This document shows positions 1 to 9,191 of a stretch of 64,000 nt of DNA, one piece after another (position 1 is the stretch's first letter; each line of letters opens with the position of its first letter). Origin of the DNA: Perlucidibaca aquatica (GTDB taxonomy: Bacteria; Pseudomonadota; Gammaproteobacteria; Pseudomonadales; Moraxellaceae); NCBI RefSeq assembly GCF_001676655.1, contig NZ_LZDB01000001.1, positions 248,001-312,000 of the forward strand. Direction: 5' to 3'. The notes beneath the pieces are model-generated. The model searched no databases, was not told the DNA's origin, and worked only from the letters and a program-made list of their open reading frames with translations. Made by a program: the position numbers and the translations under genes.

Positions 1-419
1 TCTGGCGTTTGCTCTGGCGTGGTTGCAATCAGGTGCTCAACGCCTAAGCGCTCTGCAATCAATTCAGTGACGAAATGATTTGTCGCGGTAATGATGACCA
101 GCGTGTGGCCCATGTCGCGATGCTTCGCCAGCAGGTCAAATGCTTTCGGCAATAACAGGGGTGTGATGCACTCGGCCATGAACTCATCGCGCCATTGCCT
201 CAACGTTGCCGGCTCATTTCGAGCCAGCACCGCGAAAACAAACTCACAGAAAGCCCGAATATCGAGTGTGCCAGCACGGTAGTCGGCATAAAAACCATCG
301 TTTGCCAGGCGATAGGCCTCGGCATCGACATGCCCGCGTGACACCAAGAACTCCCCCCACGCATGATCGGAATCGCCGCCCAGCAAGGTGTTATCAAGAT
401 CAAATAGGGCCAGCGTCAT
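1..419 (-). CDS. HAD-superfamily phosphatase (SerB-like, HAD-IB), 3-prime part cut off by window edge
   Basis: About 139 residues are visible, starting from an ATG at 419 and running off the left end, so the C-terminus is missing. The N-terminus carries HAD motif I DLDNT (residues 7-11, with nucleophile and acid/base Asp), and a later stretch ending VIITAT fits motif II, the Thr that binds phosphate. The residues between form the helical cap of the HAD-IB group (phosphoserine phosphatase-like hydrolases). It is divergent from rppH. In Pseudomonas I recall the same HAD-rppH-ptsP neighbourhood. The substrate cannot be told; a SerB-like small phosphomonoesterase acting in the cytoplasm is the best guess. 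Confidence 0.8.
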   Translation of the reverse strand, partial: MTLALFDLDNTLLGGDSDHAWGEFLVSRGHVDAEAYRLANDGFYADYRAGTLDIRAFCEFVFAVLARNEPATLRQWRDEFMAECITPLLLPKAFDLLAKHRDMGHTLVIITATNHFVTELIAERLGVEHLIATTPEQTP

Positions 420-493
420 CGCGAGATGCTCCAAGGGGGGGCGGAAAATGGCGATGATACCCACAGATAACGAAAAAATCCGCCGTCTAGCTT

Positions 494-508
494 GCCCCGC
501 TTCGGGGC
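494..508. other. Small GC hairpin between divergent genes
   Basis: Arms GCCCCG (494-499) and CGGGGC (503-508) enclose a 3-base loop in the 137-base gap between the divergent HAD phosphatase and rppH genes. There is no T-tract after it on either strand, so it is not a convincing terminator. It may be part of the rppH leader RNA. The rest of the gap shows only the AAGGA ribosome-binding site of rppH at 546-550. Confidence 0.35.
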
Positions 509-556
509 GTCAGGTAGTAATGGCAGCAATAACAAATTGTTTTTTAAGGAATCACC

Positions 557-1054
557 GTGATTGACGAGGATGGCTTCCGACCCAATGTCGGCATCATCGT
601 AGCCAATGCCGCCGGACAAGTTCTGTGGGCACGGCGCTACGGCCACGACGCGTGGCAATTTCCCCAGGGCGGCATCGCCGATGGCGAGTCGCCGGAGCAG
701 GCGATGTACCGCGAATTACACGAAGAAATTGGCTTGCAACCGCAGGATGTGAAAATCCTGGCGCAGTCGCGCGGCTGGCTGCGCTACCGCCTGCCGCGCC
801 GCTTTATTCGCCACGACAAGCCGCCGATCTGCATCGGCCAGAAGCAGCGTTGGTTCTTGCTGCAACTGGTGGGGCCGGAGTCGCATGTGAAGCTGGATTG
901 CCAGAAGCCGGCCGAATTCGACCGCTGGCGCTGGGTGAGCTATTGGTATCCGCTGGATCAGGTGGTGTCTTTCAAACGCGAAGTCTATCGTCGCGCACTT
1001 AAGGAACTGCTACCGCGCCTGCCCGTTCAAAACAGTTCTGCGTTGGTAGGTTGA
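557..1054 (+). CDS. rppH: RNA 5-prime pyrophosphohydrolase RppH
   Basis: This is a 165-residue Nudix hydrolase that removes pyrophosphate from the 5-prime triphosphate end of mRNAs, which starts RNase E-dependent decay. The N-terminus ([15 protein letters not shown]) is typical of RppH. The Nudix box spans residues 38-60, beginning GGIADGES and ending REL-HEEIGL with the metal-binding glutamates. The gene starts with GTG at 557, six bases after an AAGGA ribosome-binding site. It lies one base before ptsP, so the two are probably co-transcribed and translationally coupled, as in Pseudomonas. Length fits the family. Confidence 0.95.
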   Translation: MIDEDGFRPNVGIIVANAAGQVLWARRYGHDAWQFPQGGIADGESPEQAMYRELHEEIGLQPQDVKILAQSRGWLRYRLPRRFIRHDKPPICIGQKQRWFLLQLVGPESHVKLDCQKPAEFDRWRWVSYWYPLDQVVSFKREVYRRALKELLPRLPVQNSSALVG

Positions 1055-1055
1055 T

Positions 1056-3365
1056 ATGCCCATAACGCCGACCGAACCGAGCATGCTGGAAGTCCTGCGT
1101 CGCATCGTCCAAGAAGTGGACAACGCGCCCAGCTTTCAGGCCGCTCTCGATGTGCTGGTCGCGTCCGTGCGCGAAGCCACCGACACCGAAGTGTGCTCCG
1201 TCTATTTGCTCGACGACCGCACCGAACGCTTAGTGCTGATGGCCAACGAAGGCTTTAATCCAGCGTCTATCGGCGTGGTCAGTCTCGGTTTCAGCGAAGG
1301 TTTGGTCGGCCTCTGCGCCACCCGCGAAGAGCCCATCAACTTGCAGGATGCCGCCACGCATCCGAGCTATGTGTATTTCCCGGAAACCGGCGAGGAGCGC
1401 TACAACGCCTTCCTCGGCGTGCCCATCATGAATCGCCGTAAGGTCTTGGGCGTTCTCGTGGTGCAGCAGTTGGAAAACCGCCGCTTTGACGAAGGTGAAG
1501 TCGCGTTTTTGGTGACCTTGTCTGCTCAGCTCTCCGGCGTAGTGGCGCATGCCAAAGTCATGGGTCAACTGGAAGTGGTGCGTGGCTCCCGCGCCACGCC
1601 CACGCAGATTTATCAGGGCATTACCGGCGCCACGGGCGTCACGCTCGGGCGTGCCGTCGTGCTCTACCCGAAAGCCGATCTAGAACAGGTGCCTGATCGC
1701 GCGGTGGATGACATTGATAGCGAATTGGCCCTGCTTGAGAAGGCGCTAGAAGCGGTCCGTGAGGAAGTGAGGACGCTGGACCTGCGCATGGCAGGCACGC
1801 TCATGCCAGAAGAGCGCGCACTGTTTGATGTCTATCTGCGCATGCTCGACGACAACGCGTTGGGAGGCGAGATTGCCGAACGTATCGAAGCCGGCAATTG
1901 GGCTCAAGGTGCTTTGCGAGAAGTCATCGATGAGCACATGCAAAGCTTCTCGGCCATGGAAGATCCCTATCTGCGTGAGCGCATGTCAGATGTGCGCGAT
2001 CTCGGCCTGCGCCTGCTGGCGCAACTGCAGGACCAAGAGTCCGAAGAGACCCGCGAATTCCCAGAAAATAGCATCTTGGTCGGTGAAGACATTTCCACGG
2101 CCATGTTGCTGGAAGCCCCGTTAGATAAAGTCTGCGGCGTAATCTCCGCCACCGGTGCGGCGAACTCGCACATGGTCATCGTAGCGCGTGCGTTGGGCAT
2201 TCCGACCGTGGTTGGCGTTAGCGACATTCCGGTCACTTCGCTGGATGACGCCGAGATGATTGTCGACGCCTACCTTGGCCGCGTCTTTGTCCGCCCTTCA
2301 CGCGTGTTGCGTAAGCGCTACAAGGAAATCATCCGCGAAGAGCAACAGCTCGTTGCCGGCCTCGATGCCTACAAACAGCGCGAAGCCGTCACCCCCGATG
2401 GCCATGCCATGGCGCTCTGTGTGAACACGGGCCTGATGGCCGACGTGGCGCGCGCGAAAGATCGTGGCGCTGAAGGGGTTGGCCTGTATCGCTCGGAAAT
2501 TCCGTTCATGCTGCGCGAACGCTTTCCTGGCGAGGAGGAGCAACGGAAGATTTACCGTCAGCAGCTCGAAGCCTTTGCGCCCAAACCCGTCACCATGCGC
2601 ACATTGGACATCGGTGGCGACAAAGATTTGCCCTACTTCCCCATTGAGGAAGACAACCCCGCGCTGGGCTGGCGTGGCATTCGCATCACGCTCGACCACC
2701 CGGAAATTTTCATGGTGCAGGTTCGCGCCATGCTGAAAGCGGCTTCCGGCCTAAATAACCTGCAAATTCTATTGCCCATGGTCACCACGGTGGGCGAGGT
2801 CGACGATGCCGTGGCACTGATTCATCGTGCCGTGCATGAGCTGAAAGAAGAGGGCGAATTCGAGGTGTCGCTGCCACGCATCGGCGTGATGGTTGAGGTG
2901 CCTGCCACGGTGATTCAAATTGCCGACCTGGCTCAGCGCGCCGATTTCGTCAGCATTGGCTCTAACGACTTAACCCAATACTTGCTGGCGGTGGATCGTA
3001 ACAACACGCGCGTGGCCGACCTGTACTCGCCGTATCACCCCTCCGTGCTACGCGCCGTGCGTTATGTCGTTAACGAAGTGCATCGCGTGGGAAAGACGGT
3101 GAGCATCTGCGGCGAAATGGCAGGTGATCCGGGCACGGCGATTTTGCTCATGGCCATGGGCTTTGATTCGCTGTCGATGAGCGCCAGCAATCTGCTGAAA
3201 GTCCGCAAAACTGTGTGCATGACACCTCTCACCGAGGCCAAATTACTGCTCGATGAAGTGCTGGCCTACGACAACCCCGCGCAGATTCGGGCCACCGTTG
3301 AAGCGAAGTTAACCGCGCTGGGACTGATCGATTTGATTCGGCCGCAAGGGGCGCGCACTAACTAA
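1056..3365 (+). CDS. ptsP: Phosphoenolpyruvate-protein phosphotransferase PtsP (enzyme I-Ntr)
   Basis: This 769-residue enzyme is the first phosphotransferase of the nitrogen-related PTS; it takes phosphate from PEP and passes it to NPr (PtsO), and thence to PtsN. Domains in order are an N-terminal GAF sensor (about 20-165), the HPr-binding helical domain (about 185-330), the phosphohistidine domain with GAANSH and active His372, and the PEP-binding barrel (about 440-735). The barrel shows YRSEIPFM and the VSICGEMAGDP motif with Cys685. In this system glutamine and 2-oxoglutarate are thought to act through the GAF domain. It follows rppH closely, and its last 8 bases overlap the convergent TANGO2-like gene. 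Confidence 0.96.
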   Translation: MPITPTEPSMLEVLRRIVQEVDNAPSFQAALDVLVASVREATDTEVCSVYLLDDRTERLVLMANEGFNPASIGVVSLGFSEGLVGLCATREEPINLQDAATHPSYVYFPETGEERYNAFLGVPIMNRRKVLGVLVVQQLENRRFDEGEVAFLVTLSAQLSGVVAHAKVMGQLEVVRGSRATPTQIYQGITGATGVTLGRAVVLYPKADLEQVPDRAVDDIDSELALLEKALEAVREEVRTLDLRMAGTLMPEERALFDVYLRMLDDNALGGEIAERIEAGNWAQGALREVIDEHMQSFSAMEDPYLRERMSDVRDLGLRLLAQLQDQESEETREFPENSILVGEDISTAMLLEAPLDKVCGVISATGAANSHMVIVARALGIPTVVGVSDIPVTSLDDAEMIVDAYLGRVFVRPSRVLRKRYKEIIREEQQLVAGLDAYKQREAVTPDGHAMALCVNTGLMADVARAKDRGAEGVGLYRSEIPFMLRERFPGEEEQRKIYRQQLEAFAPKPVTMRTLDIGGDKDLPYFPIEEDNPALGWRGIRITLDHPEIFMVQVRAMLKAASGLNNLQILLPMVTTVGEVDDAVALIHRAVHELKEEGEFEVSLPRIGVMVEVPATVIQIADLAQRADFVSIGSNDLTQYLLAVDRNNTRVADLYSPYHPSVLRAVRYVVNEVHRVGKTVSICGEMAGDPGTAILLMAMGFDSLSMSASNLLKVRKTVCMTPLTEAKLLLDEVLAYDNPAQIRATVEAKLTALGLIDLIRPQGARTN

Positions 3366-4107
3366 GGCGCGTCAGCTCGAACCGATGATGCCGCCCTTCG
3401 TTATAGTCCTGTTCGTGCCAATACACGCCGTCGCGCGCAATCCGCAGCCAAGTGGAATTGCGCGTGCCATAGGCGGGCGTACGAATACAAATGGGCGATA
3501 ACACGCGCTCCATCGCTAACCCCACGCCGGTGTTCGGTAGCTCGGTGTCCGGCGCGGGCGTTGTATCCGCTAGCAGGGCGAGGTGGGCTTCCGGCACATT
3601 CACTTGCCGCTCGGTGAGCGCCTGCGCGCCGTCCAACAGGCGCATCAGTTTCGGCCAAGGGGCATCGAGCGTGGCATTGGACAGCCCATGCCAACCGACG
3701 GCGACTTCCGTTGGCTCGGGCTGATGGCTGCCGACGCACCACAGCGTATCGGCATCTGCCAATAACAGGTTAAATCCGCCGTAGCGCTCACGCTCGGCGT
3801 GAACCTGCTGTGCGAACGCAGCTGCAGTCAGGTCGCCACACAGATACGCTGCCGCCAACTCGCCCCGCGAGCGCGCAGCCGCCGGCATGCTTGGATCGCG
3901 CACATTCGTCAGCGCCGCAAATCGGCCGTGCAGCGTGACGCCCATCCACGTACCGCCGCCTTGTAAATCACGCCCAGCCAGCACGGTCTGCGCCTCAGGC
4001 CAGAGGTGCGTTGCCTGCGCTGGGCGCGCTAAAAATTCGTCGCGATTAGCCCATACCTGAAGCGGCAGGTCGGATTGTGGTTGCCAATGAAAGGCTAAAA
4101 GGCACAT
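3358..4107 (-). CDS. NRDE/TANGO2 family protein
   Basis: A 249-residue member of the NRDE (TANGO2, Ser/Thr-rich T10) family. The diagnostic WANRDEF motif lies near residues 19-25 and the protein begins Met-Cys, the conserved N-terminal Cys of the family. Eukaryotic TANGO2 has been linked to haem trafficking and lipid homeostasis; bacterial members are mostly uncharacterised. No signal peptide or membrane segment is visible, so it is probably cytoplasmic. It converges on ptsP with an 8-base overlap. In Pseudomonas a similar gene sits between ptsP and lgt. No specific biochemical role is claimed. Confidence 0.85.
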   Translation of the reverse strand: MCLLAFHWQPQSDLPLQVWANRDEFLARPAQATHLWPEAQTVLAGRDLQGGGTWMGVTLHGRFAALTNVRDPSMPAAARSRGELAAAYLCGDLTAAAFAQQVHAERERYGGFNLLLADADTLWCVGSHQPEPTEVAVGWHGLSNATLDAPWPKLMRLLDGAQALTERQVNVPEAHLALLADTTPAPDTELPNTGVGLAMERVLSPICIRTPAYGTRNSTWLRIARDGVYWHEQDYNEGRHHRFELTRLS

Positions 4108-4201
4108 GTGTCATCTCCCAAGAGGCTCGCTGATCATGCCCGACACAGCTATGATGCGTCAGCGCTTTTCAACTTCGTGATGCTGAATCTATGAGCCTAC
4201 T

Positions 4202-4996
4202 ATGTTGATCTACCCCCACATTGACCCCGTTGCTCTCGCCTTAGGGCCTCTAAAAATCCATTGGTACGGCCTCATGTACCTGTTCGGTTTTGCGTCGGCC
4301 TACGGCCTAGCCCTGTGGCGCGCCAAACGCATGGGCTGGTCGCAGGACCAAGTCGCCGACCTGATTTTTTACGGCGCCATGGGCGTGATTCTTGGCGGCC
4401 GCATCGGCTACGTATTTTTCTACGGCTTTGATCGCTTCCTCAACGATCCGCTCTGGCTATTCCGTATTTGGGAAGGCGGCATGAGCTTCCACGGCGGCTT
4501 CTTGGGCGTTCTGGTTGCTGGCGTTGTGTTTGCTCGTCAGTACAAAACGCCTTGGTTAGAAATCACCGATTTGCTGGCGGTGATTACGCCACCTGGACTA
4601 TTTTTTGGTCGTATCGGCAATTTTATCGGCGGCGAACTTTGGGGTCGCCCCGTCACCGACCCCGACTTCGCTTGGGGCATGGTATTTCCCCATGTTGATG
4701 CGCTGGCACGTCATCCCTCACAGCTCTACGAGGCCGTCTTGGAAGGCTTAGTCCTGTTTATCCTGATGGTATGGTTTACGCTGAAGCCACGACCCCGCAT
4801 GGCAGCCTCAGCGCTCTTCCTCATTGGCTATGGCTGCGCGCGGTTTACGGTTGAATTCTTCCGCGAGCCCGATGCCAACCAAGGCTTTGTCTTATTTGAT
4901 TGGATGACCAAGGGGCAAATGCTCACCGCGCCCATGATTGTGGCGGGTGTTGTGCTCATGCTACTGGCTTATCGCAAAACGGCGATGGTGAAATAA
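4202..4996 (+). CDS. lgt: Prolipoprotein diacylglyceryl transferase
   Basis: Lgt transfers diacylglycerol from phosphatidylglycerol to the lipobox Cys of prolipoproteins in the inner membrane, the first step of lipoprotein maturation. The 264-residue product has about seven hydrophobic segments. It shows the family signature [14 protein letters not shown] (near residues 137-150), with the conserved Arg and Glu, and the N-terminal IHWYGLMYL stretch. It is followed one base later by thyA and then by overlapping folA, so lgt-thyA-folA is probably one operon, an arrangement also known from Pseudomonas. No clear Shine-Dalgarno sequence precedes the ATG. Confidence 0.96.
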   Translation: MLIYPHIDPVALALGPLKIHWYGLMYLFGFASAYGLALWRAKRMGWSQDQVADLIFYGAMGVILGGRIGYVFFYGFDRFLNDPLWLFRIWEGGMSFHGGFLGVLVAGVVFARQYKTPWLEITDLLAVITPPGLFFGRIGNFIGGELWGRPVTDPDFAWGMVFPHVDALARHPSQLYEAVLEGLVLFILMVWFTLKPRPRMAASALFLIGYGCARFTVEFFREPDANQGFVLFDWMTKGQMLTAPMIVAGVVLMLLAYRKTAMVK

Positions 4997-4997
4997 G

Positions 4998-5813
4998 ATG
5001 CAAGAGTATCTCGATCTTTTGGCGCGCGCGCGCCATGAAGGCAGCTTTAAAACCGACCGAACGGGCACCGGCACTTACTCCGTATTTGGCCATCAGATGC
5101 GCTTCAATTTGGCTGACGGCTTTCCCATGCTGACCACCAAAAAGCTGCATCTGAAATCCATCGTCCATGAGCTGCTGTGGTTCTTGAGCGGTGACACCAA
5201 CATCCGTTACCTAAAAGAAAACGGCGTACGTATTTGGGATGAATGGGCCGACGAGCAGGGCAACTTAGGCCCCGTCTATGGCTACCAGTGGCGCTCCTGG
5301 CCAGCACCGGATGGCCGCCATATTGATCAAATCGCCAACGTCGTGGACATGATTAAACGCACCCCCGACTCCCGCCGACTCATAGTCAGTGCGTGGAATC
5401 CGGCCTTGGTCGATGAAATGGCGCTACCTCCCTGCCATGCCCTGTTTCAATTCTATGTTGCTCCTTCCGCCGTGCCGGGCGAGCCTGGCAAGCTCAGCTG
5501 CCAGCTTTACCAGCGCAGTGCCGATATTTTCCTGGGCGTACCCTTCAATATCGCCTCCTACGCGCTCTTAACCCTCATGGTGGCGCAAGTCTGCGGCTTA
5601 CAACCCGGTGATTTTGTTTGGACCGGCGGCGACTGCCACCTCTATAGCAACCATGTCGAACAAGCCGATTTACAGCTCACACGCCAGCCCGGCTCCTTGC
5701 CGGTCATGCGCATTAACCCTGAGGTCACCGACTTGTTTGCTTTCCGTTTTGAGGACTTCACGCTGGAAGGTTATGACCCCCAACCACACATTGCTGCCAA
5801 GGTGGCCGTATGA
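4998..5813 (+). CDS. thyA: Thymidylate synthase
   Basis: ThyA methylates dUMP to dTMP using methylene-tetrahydrofolate, producing dihydrofolate, which the next gene (folA) recycles. The protein has 271 residues, a little longer than the 264 of E. coli. The catalytic Cys is Cys146 in the motif [12 protein letters not shown], the same number as in E. coli. The DRTGTGT motif near residue 20 and the [23 protein letters not shown] segment bind phosphate and dUMP. It lies one base after lgt, and folA starts within its last codons, so thymidylate synthesis and folate reduction are translationally coupled. Confidence 0.97.
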   Translation: MQEYLDLLARARHEGSFKTDRTGTGTYSVFGHQMRFNLADGFPMLTTKKLHLKSIVHELLWFLSGDTNIRYLKENGVRIWDEWADEQGNLGPVYGYQWRSWPAPDGRHIDQIANVVDMIKRTPDSRRLIVSAWNPALVDEMALPPCHALFQFYVAPSAVPGEPGKLSCQLYQRSADIFLGVPFNIASYALLTLMVAQVCGLQPGDFVWTGGDCHLYSNHVEQADLQLTRQPGSLPVMRINPEVTDLFAFRFEDFTLEGYDPQPHIAAKVAV

Positions 5814-6385
5814 GCCAGCCTAGTGATCACATGCTGACCGGCACCGCCGGAGATGATTACGCCACGCTACCGGACGATACGGTGCGACTCGCGCTCATCG
5901 TTGCCATGGCTGAAAATCGCTGCATTGGGGTAGGCAATAATTTGCCCTGGCGCTTACCCGCCGATCTGCAATATTTCAAGCGCATCACCAGTGGCAAAGC
6001 CATTGTTATGGGTCGCACCACCTATGACTCGCTGGGGCGACCGCTGCCGAATCGCACCAATATCGTGGTCACACGCAACCCCACGTGGGACGGCCCCATT
6101 GGCATCCGCCTGGTGCACTCTCTGGAAGCTGCACTGGCGCTGGCCGAGGCTGTGGCGGTGGTGAACGCCCAAGACGAAGCACTGATCATCGGCGGCGCGG
6201 AAATCTACGCGCAAACGCTGAGCCAGGTCTCGCGCATGTACATCACGGAAGTGGAAACGACGGTAGACGGCGATGCCTTTTTCCCCGAGTTTGACCGTGG
6301 CCAATGGCGCGAAACCAGCCGCGAACGGCATCACGATGAAGCCAGTGATCTCTGGTTTAGCTTTGTGGTTTATGAGCGCGATTAA
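5810..6385 (+). CDS. folA: Dihydrofolate reductase with short N-terminal extension
   Basis: FolA reduces dihydrofolate to tetrahydrofolate with NADPH. Core motifs are [20 protein letters not shown], the conserved acidic residue in LPADLQYFK, the cofactor loop [20 protein letters not shown], and [12 protein letters not shown] near the C-terminus. The product has 191 residues against about 160 for most chromosomal enzymes. The surplus is a roughly 25-residue polar N-terminal stretch before the first beta strand. The ATG overlaps the thyA stop (ATGA), which favours this start, but an internal Met at residue 8 (5831) is possible. The extension's role is unknown. Confidence 0.95.
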   Translation: MSQPSDHMLTGTAGDDYATLPDDTVRLALIVAMAENRCIGVGNNLPWRLPADLQYFKRITSGKAIVMGRTTYDSLGRPLPNRTNIVVTRNPTWDGPIGIRLVHSLEAALALAEAVAVVNAQDEALIIGGAEIYAQTLSQVSRMYITEVETTVDGDAFFPEFDRGQWRETSRERHHDEASDLWFSFVVYERD

Positions 6386-6418
6386 CTGCAGTCCACACGG
6401 TCATCGAGCTGAAAGCGT

Positions 6419-7564
6419 GTGACTACGGTCAGCGGCCAGCCCTTACGCTGCCATATCTTTTGCACCGTCATCGACAACTATGGTGACCTCGGTGTTTGCT
6501 GGCGCTTAGCGCGGCACTTAGCGCATGCGCACGCTGTGGCCGTGACACTCTTCGTCGATGACCTAAGCAGCTTTCAACACCTCGCACCCGCGCTTGACCC
6601 CAAGCGGCCAGTGCAACGCTTGGGCGATATCACCATCCAGCATTGGTCTTCGGATTTTCCCGCAGCTGCGCCGGCCGACCTCGTCATTGAGGGCTTTGCC
6701 TGTCACTTGCCGGAGAGCTACATCCTCGCCATGGCAGCGTGTTCGCCGCCACCCGTCTGGATCAATCTGGAATATCTCAGCGCGGAAGACTGGGTCGAAG
6801 GCTGTCATGGCATGGCGTCTACGCATCCGCAAACGGGGATGGAAAAGGTTTTCTGGTTCCCGGGGTTTTCGCCAGCAACCGGCGGGCTGCTGCGTAGTCC
6901 GTCTGAAATGCATCTGTTCGCTAAGGTTCATGAGCAGCCAAAAATCGGTCGGCATATTTCATTATTTAGCTATGAGAACCAAGCTATTGCCGGGCTATTA
7001 ACGGCGCTGGCTAGCGACTCCATTGCAACCACGCTCTCTGTGTTCTCCGGCCGCGCACTGACCGACGTCAGCGCCTGGCTAGGCCAGCCGCTCGCCATTG
7101 GCGATACCGCCCAGCGCGGCGCGCTCAGCATCCATGTTTTACCCCTGCTCGATCATGCCGATTACGATCACCTCCTGGCACGCAGCGACTTAAATTTGGT
7201 GCGCGGTGAGGATTCCTTTGTGCGCGCCCAGTGGGCGGGTGCGCCCATGCTTTGGCATATTTATCCGCAGGAAGATGAAGCGCATTTAATCAAACTGGCT
7301 GCCTGGCAAGCACGGGTAGAGCGCATCGCTGCAGCGTCCGGCACGCCACTGCCGCCCAGTTGGTCACAGGCGTTAGCGGCATGGAATTGCCACGCCGAGA
7401 CCGCTAGCGCTCCACCCGAAAATCACTGGGCACAGTTGCTGGCCGACTTACCCGCCATCCGTAACGCCATGCGAAACTGGCGAGACCATTTATTGACGCA
7501 ACCCGATCTCGCTACGCAACTGATGCGTTTTTATGCAGATCGGGTAGAATCGCGGCCAAAATAA
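6419..7564 (+). CDS. earP: EF-P arginine rhamnosyltransferase EarP
   Basis: EarP is a GT-B glycosyltransferase that moves L-rhamnose from dTDP-rhamnose onto Arg32 of elongation factor P, enabling EF-P to rescue ribosomes stalled at polyproline. The 381-residue protein opens with the signature [20 protein letters not shown]; Asp19 and Asp23 correspond to the paired catalytic aspartates of the family. A second conserved block, [17 protein letters not shown], lies near the sugar-nucleotide site. The start is GTG at 6419; no ATG fits. Its substrate efp follows 31 bases downstream, and that EF-P carries Arg at position 32. The dTDP-rhamnose genes are not in the window. Confidence 0.95.
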   Translation: MTTVSGQPLRCHIFCTVIDNYGDLGVCWRLARHLAHAHAVAVTLFVDDLSSFQHLAPALDPKRPVQRLGDITIQHWSSDFPAAAPADLVIEGFACHLPESYILAMAACSPPPVWINLEYLSAEDWVEGCHGMASTHPQTGMEKVFWFPGFSPATGGLLRSPSEMHLFAKVHEQPKIGRHISLFSYENQAIAGLLTALASDSIATTLSVFSGRALTDVSAWLGQPLAIGDTAQRGALSIHVLPLLDHADYDHLLARSDLNLVRGEDSFVRAQWAGAPMLWHIYPQEDEAHLIKLAAWQARVERIAAASGTPLPPSWSQALAAWNCHAETASAPPENHWAQLLADLPAIRNAMRNWRDHLLTQPDLATQLMRFYADRVESRPK

Positions 7565-7595
7565 TCCCGCACTCCACTATTTTCGGAAGCACACG

Positions 7596-8162
7596 ATGAA
7601 AACCGCAATGGAATTCCGCGCCGGCAACGTGATCGACATCAATGGCCAGCCCATGATCGTCATCAAGACCGAGTACAACAAGTCCGGTCGTAACGCCGCT
7701 GTCGTTAAGATGAAAATGAAGAACCTGCTTACTGCCCAAGCGCAGGAATCGGTCTATAAGGCTGACGACAAGTTCGATCAGATCATCTTGGAACAGAAGA
7801 AGGCTACCTACTCCTACTTCGCTGACCCCATGTATGTGTTCATGGACGAAGAGTTCGAACAGTACGAAGTGGAAAAAGAAAACCTAGGCGACACCATCAA
7901 CTTCATCGAAGAAGGCATGGATGATGTTTGCGAAGTTGTGCTCTATCAGGGCAAGGCCATTTCCGTAGAACTGCCCACCACCATCGTCCGTGAAGTGGCC
8001 TACACCGAGCCGTCTGCTCGTGGCGACACGTCCGGCAAGGTCATGAAAATGGCCAAGCTGAACAACGGTTTCGAGCTGCAGGTTGCCGCCTTCATCGAAT
8101 CTGGCGAGCGCATCGAAATTGATACGCGCGATGCCACTTTCAAGTGCCGCGCCAAGGGCTAA
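7596..8162 (+). CDS. efp: Elongation factor P, Arg32 type
   Basis: EF-P binds the ribosomal E site and stimulates peptide bond formation at consecutive prolines. The 188-residue protein has the usual three beta-barrel domains. The tip of domain I reads [12 protein letters not shown], which places Arg at residue 32 in the position modified by EarP; EpmA-modified EF-P has Lys there. The C-terminus [14 protein letters not shown] is close to the family pattern. It lies just after earP and ends in a strong intrinsic terminator at 8196-8219. Sequence and context agree on rhamnosylation as the activation route. Confidence 0.97.
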   Translation: MKTAMEFRAGNVIDINGQPMIVIKTEYNKSGRNAAVVKMKMKNLLTAQAQESVYKADDKFDQIILEQKKATYSYFADPMYVFMDEEFEQYEVEKENLGDTINFIEEGMDDVCEVVLYQGKAISVELPTTIVREVAYTEPSARGDTSGKVMKMAKLNNGFELQVAAFIESGERIEIDTRDATFKCRAKG

Positions 8163-8195
8163 TGCCGCCCTAAGCAGCTTTGCAAGACTCGAAAG

Positions 8196-8219
8196 AACCG
8201 GCCTTTGTGCCGGTTTTTT
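8196..8219 (+). terminator. Intrinsic terminator of earP-efp
   Basis: A perfect 7-base stem, AACCGGC (8196-8202) with GCCGGTT (8209-8215), has a 6-base loop and is followed by a run of T ending at 8219. This is a classical rho-independent terminator 33 bases after the efp stop. The A residues before the stem are too few for it to look efficient for the convergent EamA gene on the minus strand. Confidence 0.88.
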
Positions 8220-8222
8220 CGT

Positions 8223-9140
8223 TTATGCAGATGCCGAGGCCGATGGCCACGCACGGCTCACTAACAAGGCCAGCAAGATGACGACGCAACCGGCGAGCTG
8301 CTGCGATGTCATGCGCTCACCTAACCAGATTGCCGCCAGCGACGCCGTCCAGACCGGCTCTACAATCATGATGACCACGCCATGACTGTGTGAGGACAGG
8401 CTTTGCGCGTAGGTTTGAATTAAGAAGCGGGCAGCCGAGCCTAGCAAAGCACTGGCCAGTACCCACATCACCAACGTGCCACTCACCGTGTTTAGCGTTG
8501 GCAGCCAAGGTTCATAAACTGCTGATAATACGGTGGTCACCACACCCACCGTGAGCATGACAATGGTGGTCAAAGCTAAGGCTGGCACCTTAGTCACTGC
8601 ACCCTCCGCATGACTCGCTCGATGATTGGCCGCGCGCGTGTTGAGGGTGTAATAGAGCGCAAAGAGCGCCGCTGCCAGCACGAAATACCACTGCCCCGAA
8701 GCCAGCGTGAAGCCATCGTGCAAGGACAGCAAAGCAAGGCCTGCGGCCGCAATAGGCAAGGCGACCCAGGTACTCACCGGCACCTGCTCAGCAAACACCC
8801 AGCGGCCAATGACGGGCACCAGCACTACCCCTAAGCTGGTCAGGAATGCGCCTTCCCCCACATGCGTGCCGTGAAACAAGCCCAAAATCCACACGCTCAT
8901 CCCCGCAGCAAAGCACAAGCCGACGCGCAAACTCCGGCGCCACTGCAAGGCATTCAATCGACGCAGCTGCGGTAAGCCCCAAAGTGCTAGAAACAGCCCC
9001 GCCAATAAGAAGCGCACGGCCATAAATAAAAAGGGCGGCATCAGTCCAATAGCTTCTTTCGAGAACAGCCAACTCATGGCCGCGAGTAGTGTCACCAAGA
9101 TCAATAAGATATCGGCCTTTCGTGCGTTCGATAGCGCCAC
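8223..9140 (-). CDS. EamA/DMT-superfamily transporter
   Basis: An integral membrane protein of about 305 residues with some ten hydrophobic helices in two repeated halves, the pattern of the drug/metabolite transporter superfamily (EamA domains). Such proteins export amino acids or metabolites; the substrate cannot be told. The second repeat contains SAARFLIQTYAQSLSSHSHGVVIMIVEPVWTA-type sequence, the usual EamA C-terminal pattern. I chose GTG at 9140 because GGGG lies six bases upstream; a TTG at 9152 would add four residues. It is convergent with efp and divergent from the MHS transporter at 9192. Confidence 0.85.
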   Translation of the reverse strand: MALSNARKADILLILVTLLAAMSWLFSKEAIGLMPPFLFMAVRFLLAGLFLALWGLPQLRRLNALQWRRSLRVGLCFAAGMSVWILGLFHGTHVGEGAFLTSLGVVLVPVIGRWVFAEQVPVSTWVALPIAAAGLALLSLHDGFTLASGQWYFVLAAALFALYYTLNTRAANHRASHAEGAVTKVPALALTTIVMLTVGVVTTVLSAVYEPWLPTLNTVSGTLVMWVLASALLGSAARFLIQTYAQSLSSHSHGVVIMIVEPVWTASLAAIWLGERMTSQQLAGCVVILLALLVSRAWPSASASA

Positions 9141-9191
9141 AAGAAACCCCAAATGCCATAATGCAGAACGAACAGTTTACGGCAGGTCATC

